Shown: piece after piece, positions 34,639 through 42,846 of the stretch
How the letters are laid out: each line of letters begins with the position of its first letter
How positions within the stretch are numbered: the first letter of the stretch is position 1
Assembly: GCA_965246905.1 (NCBI GenBank)
Contig: CBDFFZ010000025.1
Span: 5,328 to 69,327, forward strand
Length of the DNA stretch: 64,000 nucleotides
Direction of reading: 5' to 3'
Source of the DNA: UBA1952 sp965246905
GTDB taxonomy: Bacteria > Bacteroidota > Bacteroidia > Chitinophagales > Chitinophagaceae
Made by a program: the position numbers and the translations under genes
The notes under the pieces: model-generated
Told to the model about the DNA's origin: nothing
What the model saw: only the letters and a program-made list of their open reading frames with translations
Databases searched by the model: none

Positions 34639-35028
34639 ATGAAGAAAACACATATTGTGCTGCTGGTTTTGGTTGCGGCCGCCATCAGCATCGTAGTAGC
34701 CATGTTTGCCGATTTCAGCACTTATGAGACCTTTGCCTCCGCCGCAAAGCAGCCCGGCAGGCAATTCCACGTAATGGGCTATTTACAAAAAGACAAAGCC
34801 ATGAGCTATGATCCGCTCAAAGACCCAAATAAGTTTACCTTTTTCGTAAAAGACAAGGGCGGGAACGTTAGCGAGGTACAGTTTACCGGAGCCAAGCCTA
34901 CGGATATCGAGAAAAGCGAGCAGATCGTGATGAGCGGCCATATGGATGGCAGTGTGTTCAAGTGCAAACAGATACAGATGAAATGCCCGAGCAAGTACAA
35001 GAATGACCAGATTGCGGTGGGGTCGTAG
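34639..35028 (+). CDS. ccmE: Cytochrome c maturation protein CcmE (CxxxY type)
   Basis: Membrane-anchored heme chaperone of 129 residues. One N-terminal helix (5-23) anchors an OB-fold domain. The heme-attachment segment reads KCPSKY, so Cys116 stands where E. coli CcmE has His130, with Tyr120 giving the CxxxY motif known from archaeal and Desulfovibrio-type CcmE. The C-terminal tail is short. A toxin-antitoxin pair separates it from ccmF. The promoter is directly upstream and probably serves all four genes. Confidence 0.85.
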   Translation: MKKTHIVLLVLVAAAISIVVAMFADFSTYETFASAAKQPGRQFHVMGYLQKDKAMSYDPLKDPNKFTFFVKDKGGNVSEVQFTGAKPTDIEKSEQIVMSGHMDGSVFKCKQIQMKCPSKYKNDQIAVGS

Positions 35029-35056
35029 CAAATAGTTAAACTGAAAACACGGGTTT

Positions 35057-35299
35057 ATGGAAACACTTGTTGTAAGAGTAGAGGATAAGAAGACTGCCCG
35101 CCTTATTAAGCGCATGTTGGAGGAAGTGAAGCGTGTGGTGGATGTTGGCATCGCAAAGAACAATTATATCAGCGATGCCATTGAGGAATATGAGCTGCAG
35201 GAGGATATTAAGGCGTATGATGCCGCAAAGGCATTGCCATCTGATCCTGTTGACCTTGATGAAGTGCTTCTTGAGTTGAAAAAAGCAGGCAAGCTCTGA
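35057..35299 (+). CDS. Putative antitoxin of a RelBE-like pair
   Basis: An 80-residue, charged, mostly helical protein that ends 4 bases before a RelE-type toxin gene. No family-defining motif was seen, but size, helical N-terminal region (ARLIKRMLEEVKRVV) and acidic C-terminus (DPVDLDEVLLELKKAG) fit an antitoxin that wraps the toxin. It sits 28 bases after ccmE in the same direction; no own promoter is obvious. Assignment rests mainly on the neighbour. Confidence 0.7.
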   Translation: METLVVRVEDKKTARLIKRMLEEVKRVVDVGIAKNNYISDAIEEYELQEDIKAYDAAKALPSDPVDLDEVLLELKKAGKL

Positions 35300-35303
35300 T
35301 GCT

Positions 35304-35558
35304 ATGCATTATAAGCTTACAATAGAGCGCCCTGTAGCCCGGTATCTTCAAACTTTAGACCAAAAGACACTAAAAGCTGTATGGAAAAAGATCAATGCTC
35401 TGATAATAGACCCAAGGCCTGTTGGCTCAATCAAGCTTAAAGGTAGAGACGCTTACAGAGTACGAGCTGGCAATTACCGGATAATCTACGAAATCAGAGA
35501 TAACGTGCTTACGGTCATTTTAACCCGCGTCGGTCATCGCCGGGATGTTTATGAATGA
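35304..35558 (+). CDS. RelE/ParE-family toxin
   Basis: An 84-residue toxin of the RelE/ParE superfamily, predicted mRNA interferase or gyrase poison. Diagnostic C-terminal segments are KLKGRDAYRVRAGNYRIIYEI and VILTRVGHRRDVYE, with the basic and aromatic residues used by RelE nucleases. Its last codons overlap the reading frame of ccmF (ATG of ccmF at 35545, toxin stop at 35556-35558), so ccmF translation may be coupled to the toxin. Base composition looks lower in GC than the ccm genes around it, consistent with later insertion. Confidence 0.85.
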   Translation: MHYKLTIERPVARYLQTLDQKTLKAVWKKINALIIDPRPVGSIKLKGRDAYRVRAGNYRIIYEIRDNVLTVILTRVGHRRDVYE

Positions 35559-38073
35559 TGAATTTTCATTTTACCAAGACAGACTAATTGTGAACACACC
35601 ATTCATAGGCGAGCAACTCCGACCCGGGCAACTGGGTCATTTTTTTATCATCCTTACCTTTGTGGCCTCGCTCTTCAGCGCGTTCTGCTACATCCGCGCA
35701 GCGCTTACTGAAAAAACGAACGTTGCCGACAGCCGCAGCTGGATCTTACTGGCACGCAATGCTTTTGTCATCCACACCTTCTCCATTTTCGGCATTTTCT
35801 TTGCGCTTTACTTCATTATTACCAACCATCTTTTTGAGTACCATTATGCATGGTCGCACTCATCGAAAGCGCTGCCGCCAAAATATTTGCTTTCCTGTTT
35901 CTGGGAAGGGCAGGAAGGCTCGTTTATGCTCTGGGCTTTCTGGCACAGCATCCTGGGGCTGGTGGTAATGAAGACGGCGAAAGGCCTCGAGAGCCGCACC
36001 ATGACCGTAATTGCGCTCGTGCAGGCCTGCCTTGCCACTATGCTGCTCGGTTTTTATTTTTCGCCCGATTTTAAGGTTGGCTCTACCCCATTTCTCCTCC
36101 TGCGCCACCAGATGGCCGGTGCGCCCATTTTCTCCGATCCTAATTATCTTGCCAATTACATACAGGATGGCAACGGCCTAAATATCCTGCTGCAAAATTA
36201 CTGGATGGTGATCCACCCGCCCGTGCTGTTCCTCGGCTTTGCCTCTACCCTTATCCCGTTTTCGTTTGCCATTGCCGCACTCTGGAAGGGCGATTATAAA
36301 GAGTGGGTAAAGCCGGCGGTAAACTGGAGCTTATGGACGGGCGGGGTGCTGGGCTTAGGTATTATGATGGGCGGAGCCTGGGCTTATGAGAGCCTCACCT
36401 TTGGCGGCTACTGGGCATGGGACCCCGTAGAGAATGCCTCGCTGGTGCCCTGGCTTACGCTTATTGCAGGGCTGCATACGCTGGTGGTGTACCGCAGCAC
36501 GGGCCGCAATTTTATCATTACCATGGTGTTTCTGCTGCTTACCTATGTGCTGGTTTGGTACTCTACCTTCCTCACGCGTACGGGCGTACTGGGCGACACT
36601 TCGGTACATGCCTTTACCGGCGAGGGCAAATCGCTCTACTGGCATCTTATTGTGGTGCTTGGTCTTATCATTACTGCATGTATTATAATGATGGCGCGCC
36701 GCTGGAAAAGCCTGCCGCGGGTAAAAACCGAGGAGGCCGCTTCTTCGCGGGAATTCTGGATGTTTATCGGCTCTTTTGTCCTGCTGATGAGCGCGGCGCA
36801 TATTATTCTGGTTACGTCCATCCCCGTCTGGGCGCCACTTGCAAAATTTTTTACTAAAAAAGACATTGCACCGCCGGTGGACCGTGAGGGGCACTACAAC
36901 AGCATACAGGTTTGGGTGGCTATTATTATCTCACTGCTTTCCGCGTCCGTTCTTTTCTTAAAATTTAAAACTACCGATGTGGCTGCTTTATGGAAGCGCT
37001 TCGCCATCGTTTTAGGTCTTTCCATAGCCCTTGCGCTCCTTATCGGGTATGATCAGAAAATTACGGCCTGGCAGTATGTGCTGCTTCTTTTTGCAGGATG
37101 CTTTGGGCTGGTAGCCAATATTTACTATGCCTTTTTTGTGCAAAAGGGTGCGCTTAAAAAGCGTGGCGCAGCGCTTACGCATTTCGGCTTCGCGATGATT
37201 TTGGTGGGTATCCTTATCTCTTCTTATAATAAACAAGTCATCTCCTTCAACACTACCGGCACGGTAACGGATTTTGGTAAAAAGACAGCTGCTGAGAATA
37301 TTAAGGAAAGCCGGGAGAATGTAATGATGTTCAATAGTGTGCCGATGGCGATGGGCGCTTACAATGCAACCTATCTTGGCGACAGTACCTCGCCCGATGA
37401 CCCTCGTAAATTCTACAAAGTATTCTTTGAGCGAAAGGATAAAAACGGCACCAAAGAATCGTTTTATCTCTATCCCGATGCCTTCCTTAACCCAAAAGGA
37501 CAGCAGGGGCTCAGCGCAAACCCGGCTTCGAAGCACTACCTGAACCGCGACATCTTCACTTATGTAAATTCGGTGCCGGATAAGAGCAAGATGGCAGATA
37601 CCATCTCTTATAAATCGCATACCGTTCATGCCGGCGACAGTATCTTTCTCAACAATGGCTACATGGTATTCAGCGGCTTTGACCGCGAGGTAAAGAACCC
37701 GAATTATATGCCACTGGCCGGCGATATTGCAGTTGCGGCAAAGCTTACTGTACATACGCTGGAAGGAGCGCCGCAGGAGTTGCGCCCGGTCTTTATCATC
37801 CGCGGCAGCGAGGTTGCCCAGGTGGATGATACCTCCAAAAGCCTGAACGCCTATACGCGCTTTGCGAATGTGCTCCCGCAGAAAGATGCGGCAATCATAC
37901 AGGTAAAGCAGAGCGATATGAAGAACGACTGGATCGTGCTGAAGGTGCTTATCTTTCCATGGATCAATATGTTGTGGCTCGGTGTGATTGTAATGGTACT
38001 TGGATTTATGCTCTCTTTATTTAACCGGGCTACGAAGAAGGAAAAGATTGTGCTAGACGTAATGAAAGATTAA
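35545..38073 (+). CDS. ccmF: Heme lyase CcmF/CcsA-type cytochrome c biogenesis protein
   Basis: Large polytopic membrane protein (842 residues from the first ATG) of the cytochrome c maturation system I. The tryptophan-rich heme-handling motif appears as GGYWAWDPVENASLVPWL; many hydrophobic helices precede and follow, and a periplasmic domain occupies about residues 560-790 before a last helix. The first ATG lies inside the toxin gene. Homologues usually begin close to VNTPFIGEQLRPGQLGHF, which here corresponds to a GTG at 35590; the original start may therefore be that GTG, with the 15 extra residues created by the toxin-antitoxin insertion. Confidence 0.88.
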   Translation: MFMNDEFSFYQDRLIVNTPFIGEQLRPGQLGHFFIILTFVASLFSAFCYIRAALTEKTNVADSRSWILLARNAFVIHTFSIFGIFFALYFIITNHLFEYHYAWSHSSKALPPKYLLSCFWEGQEGSFMLWAFWHSILGLVVMKTAKGLESRTMTVIALVQACLATMLLGFYFSPDFKVGSTPFLLLRHQMAGAPIFSDPNYLANYIQDGNGLNILLQNYWMVIHPPVLFLGFASTLIPFSFAIAALWKGDYKEWVKPAVNWSLWTGGVLGLGIMMGGAWAYESLTFGGYWAWDPVENASLVPWLTLIAGLHTLVVYRSTGRNFIITMVFLLLTYVLVWYSTFLTRTGVLGDTSVHAFTGEGKSLYWHLIVVLGLIITACIIMMARRWKSLPRVKTEEAASSREFWMFIGSFVLLMSAAHIILVTSIPVWAPLAKFFTKKDIAPPVDREGHYNSIQVWVAIIISLLSASVLFLKFKTTDVAALWKRFAIVLGLSIALALLIGYDQKITAWQYVLLLFAGCFGLVANIYYAFFVQKGALKKRGAALTHFGFAMILVGILISSYNKQVISFNTTGTVTDFGKKTAAENIKESRENVMMFNSVPMAMGAYNATYLGDSTSPDDPRKFYKVFFERKDKNGTKESFYLYPDAFLNPKGQQGLSANPASKHYLNRDIFTYVNSVPDKSKMADTISYKSHTVHAGDSIFLNNGYMVFSGFDREVKNPNYMPLAGDIAVAAKLTVHTLEGAPQELRPVFIIRGSEVAQVDDTSKSLNAYTRFANVLPQKDAAIIQVKQSDMKNDWIVLKVLIFPWINMLWLGVIVMVLGFMLSLFNRATKKEKIVLDVMKD

Positions 38074-38141
38074 ACGATATTACAATCGTACATCCTCTGC
38101 GCGGAGAATGATAAATTGGCTCAATGATTATCAATAAATAA

Positions 38142-38173
38142 AAACGGCGGGCAGTATGAACTGCCCGCCGTTT
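38142..38173. terminator. Bidirectional terminator between ccmF and a T9SS gene
   Basis: A perfect 13-bp stem (AAACGGCGGGCAG and its complement) with a 6-base loop, flanked by A-rich sequence on the left and TTT on the right. It lies between two convergent genes, so it can stop transcription from both sides. Confidence 0.85.
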
Positions 38174-38203
38174 CAGGAATCAATCGGCCTTATTCAGCCT
38201 GTA

Positions 38204-39844
38204 TTAATTCTTGCGGAAGGCAACAACCTGGCGGCCGCCATGATTATCTGTTACAGAAATATAATAGATACCGGGTTTTAAAGCGGGCAGGGTGCAGGGA
38301 AAATTATTTGCACCGCGTACTGCCTTTGCACCGGATTTATACATAAGATCGCCTTGCCGGTCAATAATCCTGATGTTTACTGTACAATTATCTGCCGCTG
38401 TATAAACTATATTAAATGCTCCTAACACTGGATTAGGATAAATAATAAGCGCAGGTGCGGCAGAAGCTTCGCAATTTATTTTTAGAATAGCTGAATAGCC
38501 TTCACTGCCGGATACCGACCTGATACGCAGCCGGTAGTAATGATCACCCGCTGTTTTTTCCATTCTGTAGCTGTACATTTCCTTTTTGCTTTCGGGTACT
38601 ACCATACCAGCAACTCTCCATGCTGTGCCATCATCTGATGTTTCAATATAGCAGGCTGCCAGGTTGGTTTCTGCACTCATGCCCCATGTAAGGGTGGTGG
38701 CCCCGCCAATGCAGCTACCTTTAAAATCAGTGATGCTTAGCGGTAACGGAAAACCATTGGTGCCCAATGGTATGCTACTGTGCAGAAGATAAACCTGCTG
38801 GTAGTTTACATTAACGCAAGTGCCCCAGGTAATGGTATCGCCAGGTACCATGCTTGCAGGCCTCGTTACATTAGTAAGTGCGCTTGTGTTATAAATATCA
38901 AATATTTGGCTGGCAGTTTGGCTGGTATCAAAAAAATTAATAGGGTTGGTACTGCTGCTGCCTGTAAAGCTACCTTGCTGAATGGTATTTTCTGTAAAGT
39001 AGAATTCACCTGTACCGGTTACTGTGCCGCTGTTGGTAAACCTGCTGCCTCGGAGCTTGCCTGTTGGCCCGTTTGTAAATACCGCGCCGCCATTATTCTG
39101 GATATGCGCATCTGCCGGGTTGGTAGCAGTAACCCATACCAGCCCGTCGTTCGTAAATGTTGTGCTGTTATTATTAAAGCCCAACCCGGCTACAAACCGG
39201 CATTTATTATAGACTGGACCGCCGTTGATATTGATTTGCCCGGTTGTCTGCACGATCCCGTTGTTGGTGGTAGGGCCTTGTGGATTAAAATTGCCACCCT
39301 TAATACGAAACTCGCCATTGTTGAGTATAACAGAATTGGTATTAGAGGAAAAATTGTGCCCGCCACCAGAGGATATCGTAACGCCATAATTATTAAATGT
39401 AGAGCCGTTATTGAGGTTAAAATCAACCGCAATATTGAATGCCCCGCCAAATTCATTGGTAATCGTAGCTGCGCCATTGAAATTCGGAGAATTATTCAAG
39501 GTAAAGGTGCCGTAGTTATCTATAAAGGCTCCGCCGCCAAAGGAAAAAGCCTGTTGTGGTGTAAATACGCCGCGGTTTTCAACTGTTCCTGAGAAGGTAT
39601 TGATGTTGGATGGAGTGCAGCTGGCACCGGCTGCAATACAAAGCTTGCCACCCGTTGCAATGTTCAGAGAACCGCTGTAGGAGCCAGAACTCAGACACCA
39701 GGTTTCCCCGTTATTGATATTCAGGTTGCTGGTGGATGCATTGATAGTGTAAGTGCTGCTGCAACTGCACTGGGCATTGAGTTTACTGCTGAAGAGCATC
39801 GAAGTAATCAGCATTGAATTCAGTAAATAATTTTTTGTGTGCAT
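38204..39844 (-). CDS. Secreted T9SS cargo protein with glycine/asparagine-rich repeats
   Basis: A 546-residue secreted protein. Signal peptide 1-24 (ends KLNAQ), then a long Asn/Gly/Thr-rich stretch to about residue 310 with repeated short strands typical of a beta-helix, a fibronectin-like region (about 370-460), and a C-terminal type A T9SS sorting domain starting at IYPNPVLGAFNIVY. Expected to be exported through type IX secretion and attached to or released from the cell surface. Function unknown; an adhesin or matrix protein is plausible. It has its own upstream promoter about 185 bases before the start. Confidence 0.8.
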   Translation of the reverse strand: MHTKNYLLNSMLITSMLFSSKLNAQCSCSSTYTINASTSNLNINNGETWCLSSGSYSGSLNIATGGKLCIAAGASCTPSNINTFSGTVENRGVFTPQQAFSFGGGAFIDNYGTFTLNNSPNFNGAATITNEFGGAFNIAVDFNLNNGSTFNNYGVTISSGGGHNFSSNTNSVILNNGEFRIKGGNFNPQGPTTNNGIVQTTGQININGGPVYNKCRFVAGLGFNNNSTTFTNDGLVWVTATNPADAHIQNNGGAVFTNGPTGKLRGSRFTNSGTVTGTGEFYFTENTIQQGSFTGSSSTNPINFFDTSQTASQIFDIYNTSALTNVTRPASMVPGDTITWGTCVNVNYQQVYLLHSSIPLGTNGFPLPLSITDFKGSCIGGATTLTWGMSAETNLAACYIETSDDGTAWRVAGMVVPESKKEMYSYRMEKTAGDHYYRLRIRSVSGSEGYSAILKINCEASAAPALIIYPNPVLGAFNIVYTAADNCTVNIRIIDRQGDLMYKSGAKAVRGANNFPCTLPALKPGIYYISVTDNHGGRQVVAFRKN

Positions 39845-40279
39845 TGGTTGTTTTGTTATTGGTAAAAAAATTTTTTTAGAGTGATTGAAATTGATTGGCC
39901 GACTGCCTTTACAGGGCTAAGGTTGAATTAGCAGGCAGTTGATCTGAAAGAATTTTAATCCTCAATGCAAATGCCGAATATGAGTTGATTTAATTCTTCA
40001 TTGATTTAGATAATTGCTTACAGTTGGCGCAAAAGTAGTTTCACTAAATGCGCTTCTATTAGCCCTATGGGCTAATTAATAGTCCGATTTTGATAAAACT
40101 ATTTTATTTTAAATGAAGAAATTTTATAGAGATTTACAAAGAACTTTTTTTTCTTTGTCTTGGAATGCATTTGATAACTTATTCATTACTAAAATGATAA
40201 TTATTATATGTTCAATAAATTTAGGATATAAATATTATTACCTATTTTATAATTGCAATTTGATAATTTAAATACGTCT
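39845..40279. other. Intergenic region, AT-rich, no gene seen
   Basis: This 435-base divergent spacer is strongly AT-rich and holds only the putative promoter at 40030-40037 for the leftward gene. I found no RNA gene or repeat. A GCATTGAGGATTA segment near 39960 (minus strand) partly resembles the 17-bp regulatory box but lacks the TTG and spacing. Confidence 0.6.
40030..40037 (-). promoter_or_regulatory. Putative -7 box of the T9SS cargo gene
   Basis: TACTTTTG on the minus strand, exact TAnnTTTG match. Use of this site would give a leader of about 180 bases before the ATG, long for this genome. Confidence 0.4.
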
Positions 40280-41296
40280 ATGATCCTGATAACTCTCAAT
40301 ACCCTAAACCACCACGAATATCTGGAGGCATTATCGGCCTATGCATTGCCGGAAAGCACAGAAACAACTAAATATTTAGGCGCTCCTTTTCACTCAGGCA
40401 CGGTATCAATTGTTTACACGGAGCCCGGCCTCACCATACTTCGGTCATCAATCCGGCTGGGCCGTGAAATGATGATCCTGAAAGCAGCCAATGCGCAGGA
40501 AAAAGGAGTAAATGACCAGACGCTCCATAACATCGGGTTCGTAAGCCTTATTGCCATGGAGGGCTTTTCCTTTATCAGCCAGGATGTTATTACAGAGAAA
40601 GCTGTTGGCTCTAAGCATATAGCCACTTACAGTTGCAATACCGCGCCACTTCTAATAGCCTATCCACAGGATTACCGGTCAGACAGTCTTTTTATGCAGG
40701 TAAGCGGCTCATGGCTATCGGCCCATTTGCCCGATCTGGCACCGGCATTCTATCGGGAAGCTTCAGAAGGAAGCAAATCATTAAATTATCAGGCACCGCA
40801 AGCCCTTGCACGTAAGCTATACGATTACCGGACTTTCTTCGATGCTGCGCGGGCGTACCATCCAGCGCATTGCCATAGAAAGGCAAAAGAGTTTATTAAA
40901 TTATGCTACCAGCGGTTCAGCGTTTATGCTTCGCCCGACGATCATAGATTCCGGCGGGATGCGCCTCTCAACATACGTATCGGTATCCTTATTCAAGAGG
41001 TTTTGAGCAAGATTCATCAGCCGCTGCCTACCCTTGCCGAGCTAAGCCTGCACTTTGGTATCAACGCGCATACATTACGAATGACTTTCAAGAAAGAGTA
41101 TGGGCAGAGCATCTATGATTATTTCATTGAGCACCAGATGGCATGGGCAGAAGCGGCCTTACTGCAGCCGGGCAATTCCGTTAAAACCATTGGCGCTGCC
41201 ATTGGCTACCAGAATCTAAGTCATTTTGCCCATAGCTTTAAAAAATACCGTGGCCGCCTGCCGGGCGATGTGAAGCCCAATGCCAAATCAGATTAA
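40280..41296 (+). CDS. AraC-family transcriptional regulator (first of pair)
   Basis: A 338-residue regulator with a variable N-terminal domain and a C-terminal AraC double HTH (about 240-335): LSLHFGINAHTLRMTFKKEYG for the first helix-turn-helix and IGAAIGYQNLSHFAHSFKKYRG for the second. I start at the ATG giving MILITLNTLN; a TTG nine codons upstream is less likely. Followed 21 bases later by a paralogue, so the two are probably one transcript. Confidence 0.8.
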   Translation: MILITLNTLNHHEYLEALSAYALPESTETTKYLGAPFHSGTVSIVYTEPGLTILRSSIRLGREMMILKAANAQEKGVNDQTLHNIGFVSLIAMEGFSFISQDVITEKAVGSKHIATYSCNTAPLLIAYPQDYRSDSLFMQVSGSWLSAHLPDLAPAFYREASEGSKSLNYQAPQALARKLYDYRTFFDAARAYHPAHCHRKAKEFIKLCYQRFSVYASPDDHRFRRDAPLNIRIGILIQEVLSKIHQPLPTLAELSLHFGINAHTLRMTFKKEYGQSIYDYFIEHQMAWAEAALLQPGNSVKTIGAAIGYQNLSHFAHSFKKYRGRLPGDVKPNAKSD

Positions 41297-41317
41297 AGCA
41301 GGCATTAATGCTGAGCC

Positions 41318-42319
41318 ATGCACTTATACATCGCTAACCCCGGGCTCCCATGGAACGGTCAATTCCAGCTTCTTGCAGACTCTTTTACTGCAACTGTAGC
41401 CGGCGATCATTTTAATATCCCGGCTGCGTATGGCAAAGGGCAGATCACGCATAAAACCATTCATAAGGATCTATGCCTGCAAAAGCATACTTATATGCTG
41501 GCTGCCAATTCTTTTCAAGGTATCCGGCAATCGGATAAAGAGCTGTATTATCTTACCTTTTCCGAAAACCAACTCCCTGATACCGGCGCCTACCAGCTAC
41601 AAATGGGCAATGGAGTACTCTCCGTACAGTTGCGCGAATGGAAGCAGGCGCTTCTGGCATCATCCACGCTGGACCATATGGCTATCTATCCACCCGGTTT
41701 CAGCACATCCGCCATACAGCTCGCTTTTACCCCTCAATGGCTTGAGCGATATGCGCAGCCTGGCGCCAGGGCACTTTTTAAAGATTATCATACATTGCTG
41801 GAGGAAAAACGGTATGCCGTACTGGATATCAATGATAAAACTGCGCACCTCAGCACTGTGTTAAAAGACTCGGTCGATAAACATGCGCCAGCAGTCCTGC
41901 TTTCCAGGCAATGCATTGAGTTGGTAAAAGCTTATTATAATCACCTTGCCGATCTTATTGCCGCATTAAATGCCGGCACCTACAATGAGCAGGATACATT
42001 GCGCCTCATAAGTTACGTTCATAGTAAAGGAGTACCTTTTTATCTTAAACCGCTGAGCAGAGCTAAGCTGAGTGCGGCGTTGGGCATGAGCACGGCAAAA
42101 TTTACAAATCTGTTCCGGGAGGTTTTTCAGATGTCTTATTCTGCCTATTTACAGACGCAGCGAATGGAGTGGGCAGCTACCCGGCTTGCTACCGGGGCAG
42201 TAAAGGTGAGTGAGGTAGCGAATGAGCTGGGCTATGAAAATTACAGTCATTTCAGCGCTGCATTCCGCAAGCATACAGGCATGTTGCCTTCTGTATATGT
42301 ACAGTCTTTCAAAGGATGA
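41318..42319 (+). CDS. AraC-family transcriptional regulator (second of pair)
   Basis: A 333-residue paralogue of the preceding gene. C-terminal HTH pair: LGMSTAKFTNLFREVFQMSYS and VANELGYENYSHFSAAFRKHTG. The N-terminal domain differs and may sense a different ligand. Target genes are not evident; the nearest downstream gene is on the opposite strand. Start is an ATG 21 bases after the previous stop. Confidence 0.8.
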   Translation: MHLYIANPGLPWNGQFQLLADSFTATVAGDHFNIPAAYGKGQITHKTIHKDLCLQKHTYMLAANSFQGIRQSDKELYYLTFSENQLPDTGAYQLQMGNGVLSVQLREWKQALLASSTLDHMAIYPPGFSTSAIQLAFTPQWLERYAQPGARALFKDYHTLLEEKRYAVLDINDKTAHLSTVLKDSVDKHAPAVLLSRQCIELVKAYYNHLADLIAALNAGTYNEQDTLRLISYVHSKGVPFYLKPLSRAKLSAALGMSTAKFTNLFREVFQMSYSAYLQTQRMEWAATRLATGAVKVSEVANELGYENYSHFSAAFRKHTGMLPSVYVQSFKG

Positions 42320-42846
42320 CGCTTTGGGTATCCCTACGGTACAAATCTTTGCCGGTAAGTAGTTTACATCCCGGGTAAAGAATAAAATCCGCCTGACATG
42401 ATTTTTGCCATGCTATTATTGAAAGAAAGGCTTGCAATTAATAAAACAGGCATGGCGTAAGAGCTTTGCAGGGGCCGAAATAGATTTTTTACGGATAGTT
42501 GCGTATTTCTTGCCCTGATTAAGCCGATGCATTGTAGAAAATTATTAACTATTGGTCAGAAATGTGCTTCGCAGTGCATGAAATGCTCAACGTAGTGCGT
42601 GAAACGACCAACGTAATCATTAAATCAATAACGGCGCACATAAAACGGGTAAATGCATGCATAACTTAATGTTTCTTCCATCTATATCAAAATTCAAAGC
42701 TGATGGAATAGACTAAAGCAGGTGCTGGCGCTAAATTTCTGCCTTTGGCGAATGCCTTACACGACTCCAGATGCTTTGTATCTTTATGAAATATTGACAC
42801 CAATAAGAAAGAACTTCTTGTTAGAACTTTTTACGCTGCAACGAGC
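42320..42846. other. Gene-free spacer with 21-bp repeats
   Basis: A 527-base spacer between a rightward and a leftward gene 3' end. Apart from the 21-bp repeats (42570-42632), it has one weak inverted repeat (GCCATGC at 42407 and GCATGGC at 42450). No ORF with coding character and no RNA gene recognised. Confidence 0.6.
42570..42632. repeat. Three tandem 21-bp imperfect repeats
   Basis: Units start with CGCAGTGCATGAAATGCTCA, CGTAGTGCGTGAAACGACCA and CGTAATCATTAAATCAATAA. Units 1 and 2 match at most positions; unit 3 is degenerate. The period is a multiple of three and exactly half that of the 42-bp array at 59199. Confidence 0.6.

Noticed and set aside
39950..39990. Fourth copy of the 17-bp regulatory box upstream of the T9SS cargo gene
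   Set aside because: Only GCATTGAGGATTA resembles the box; the TTG and the 20-base distance to a -7 element are missing.
40253..40279. Upstream TTG start for the first AraC regulator
   Set aside because: Adds nine residues with no similarity to the rest of the domain, while an ATG follows directly.
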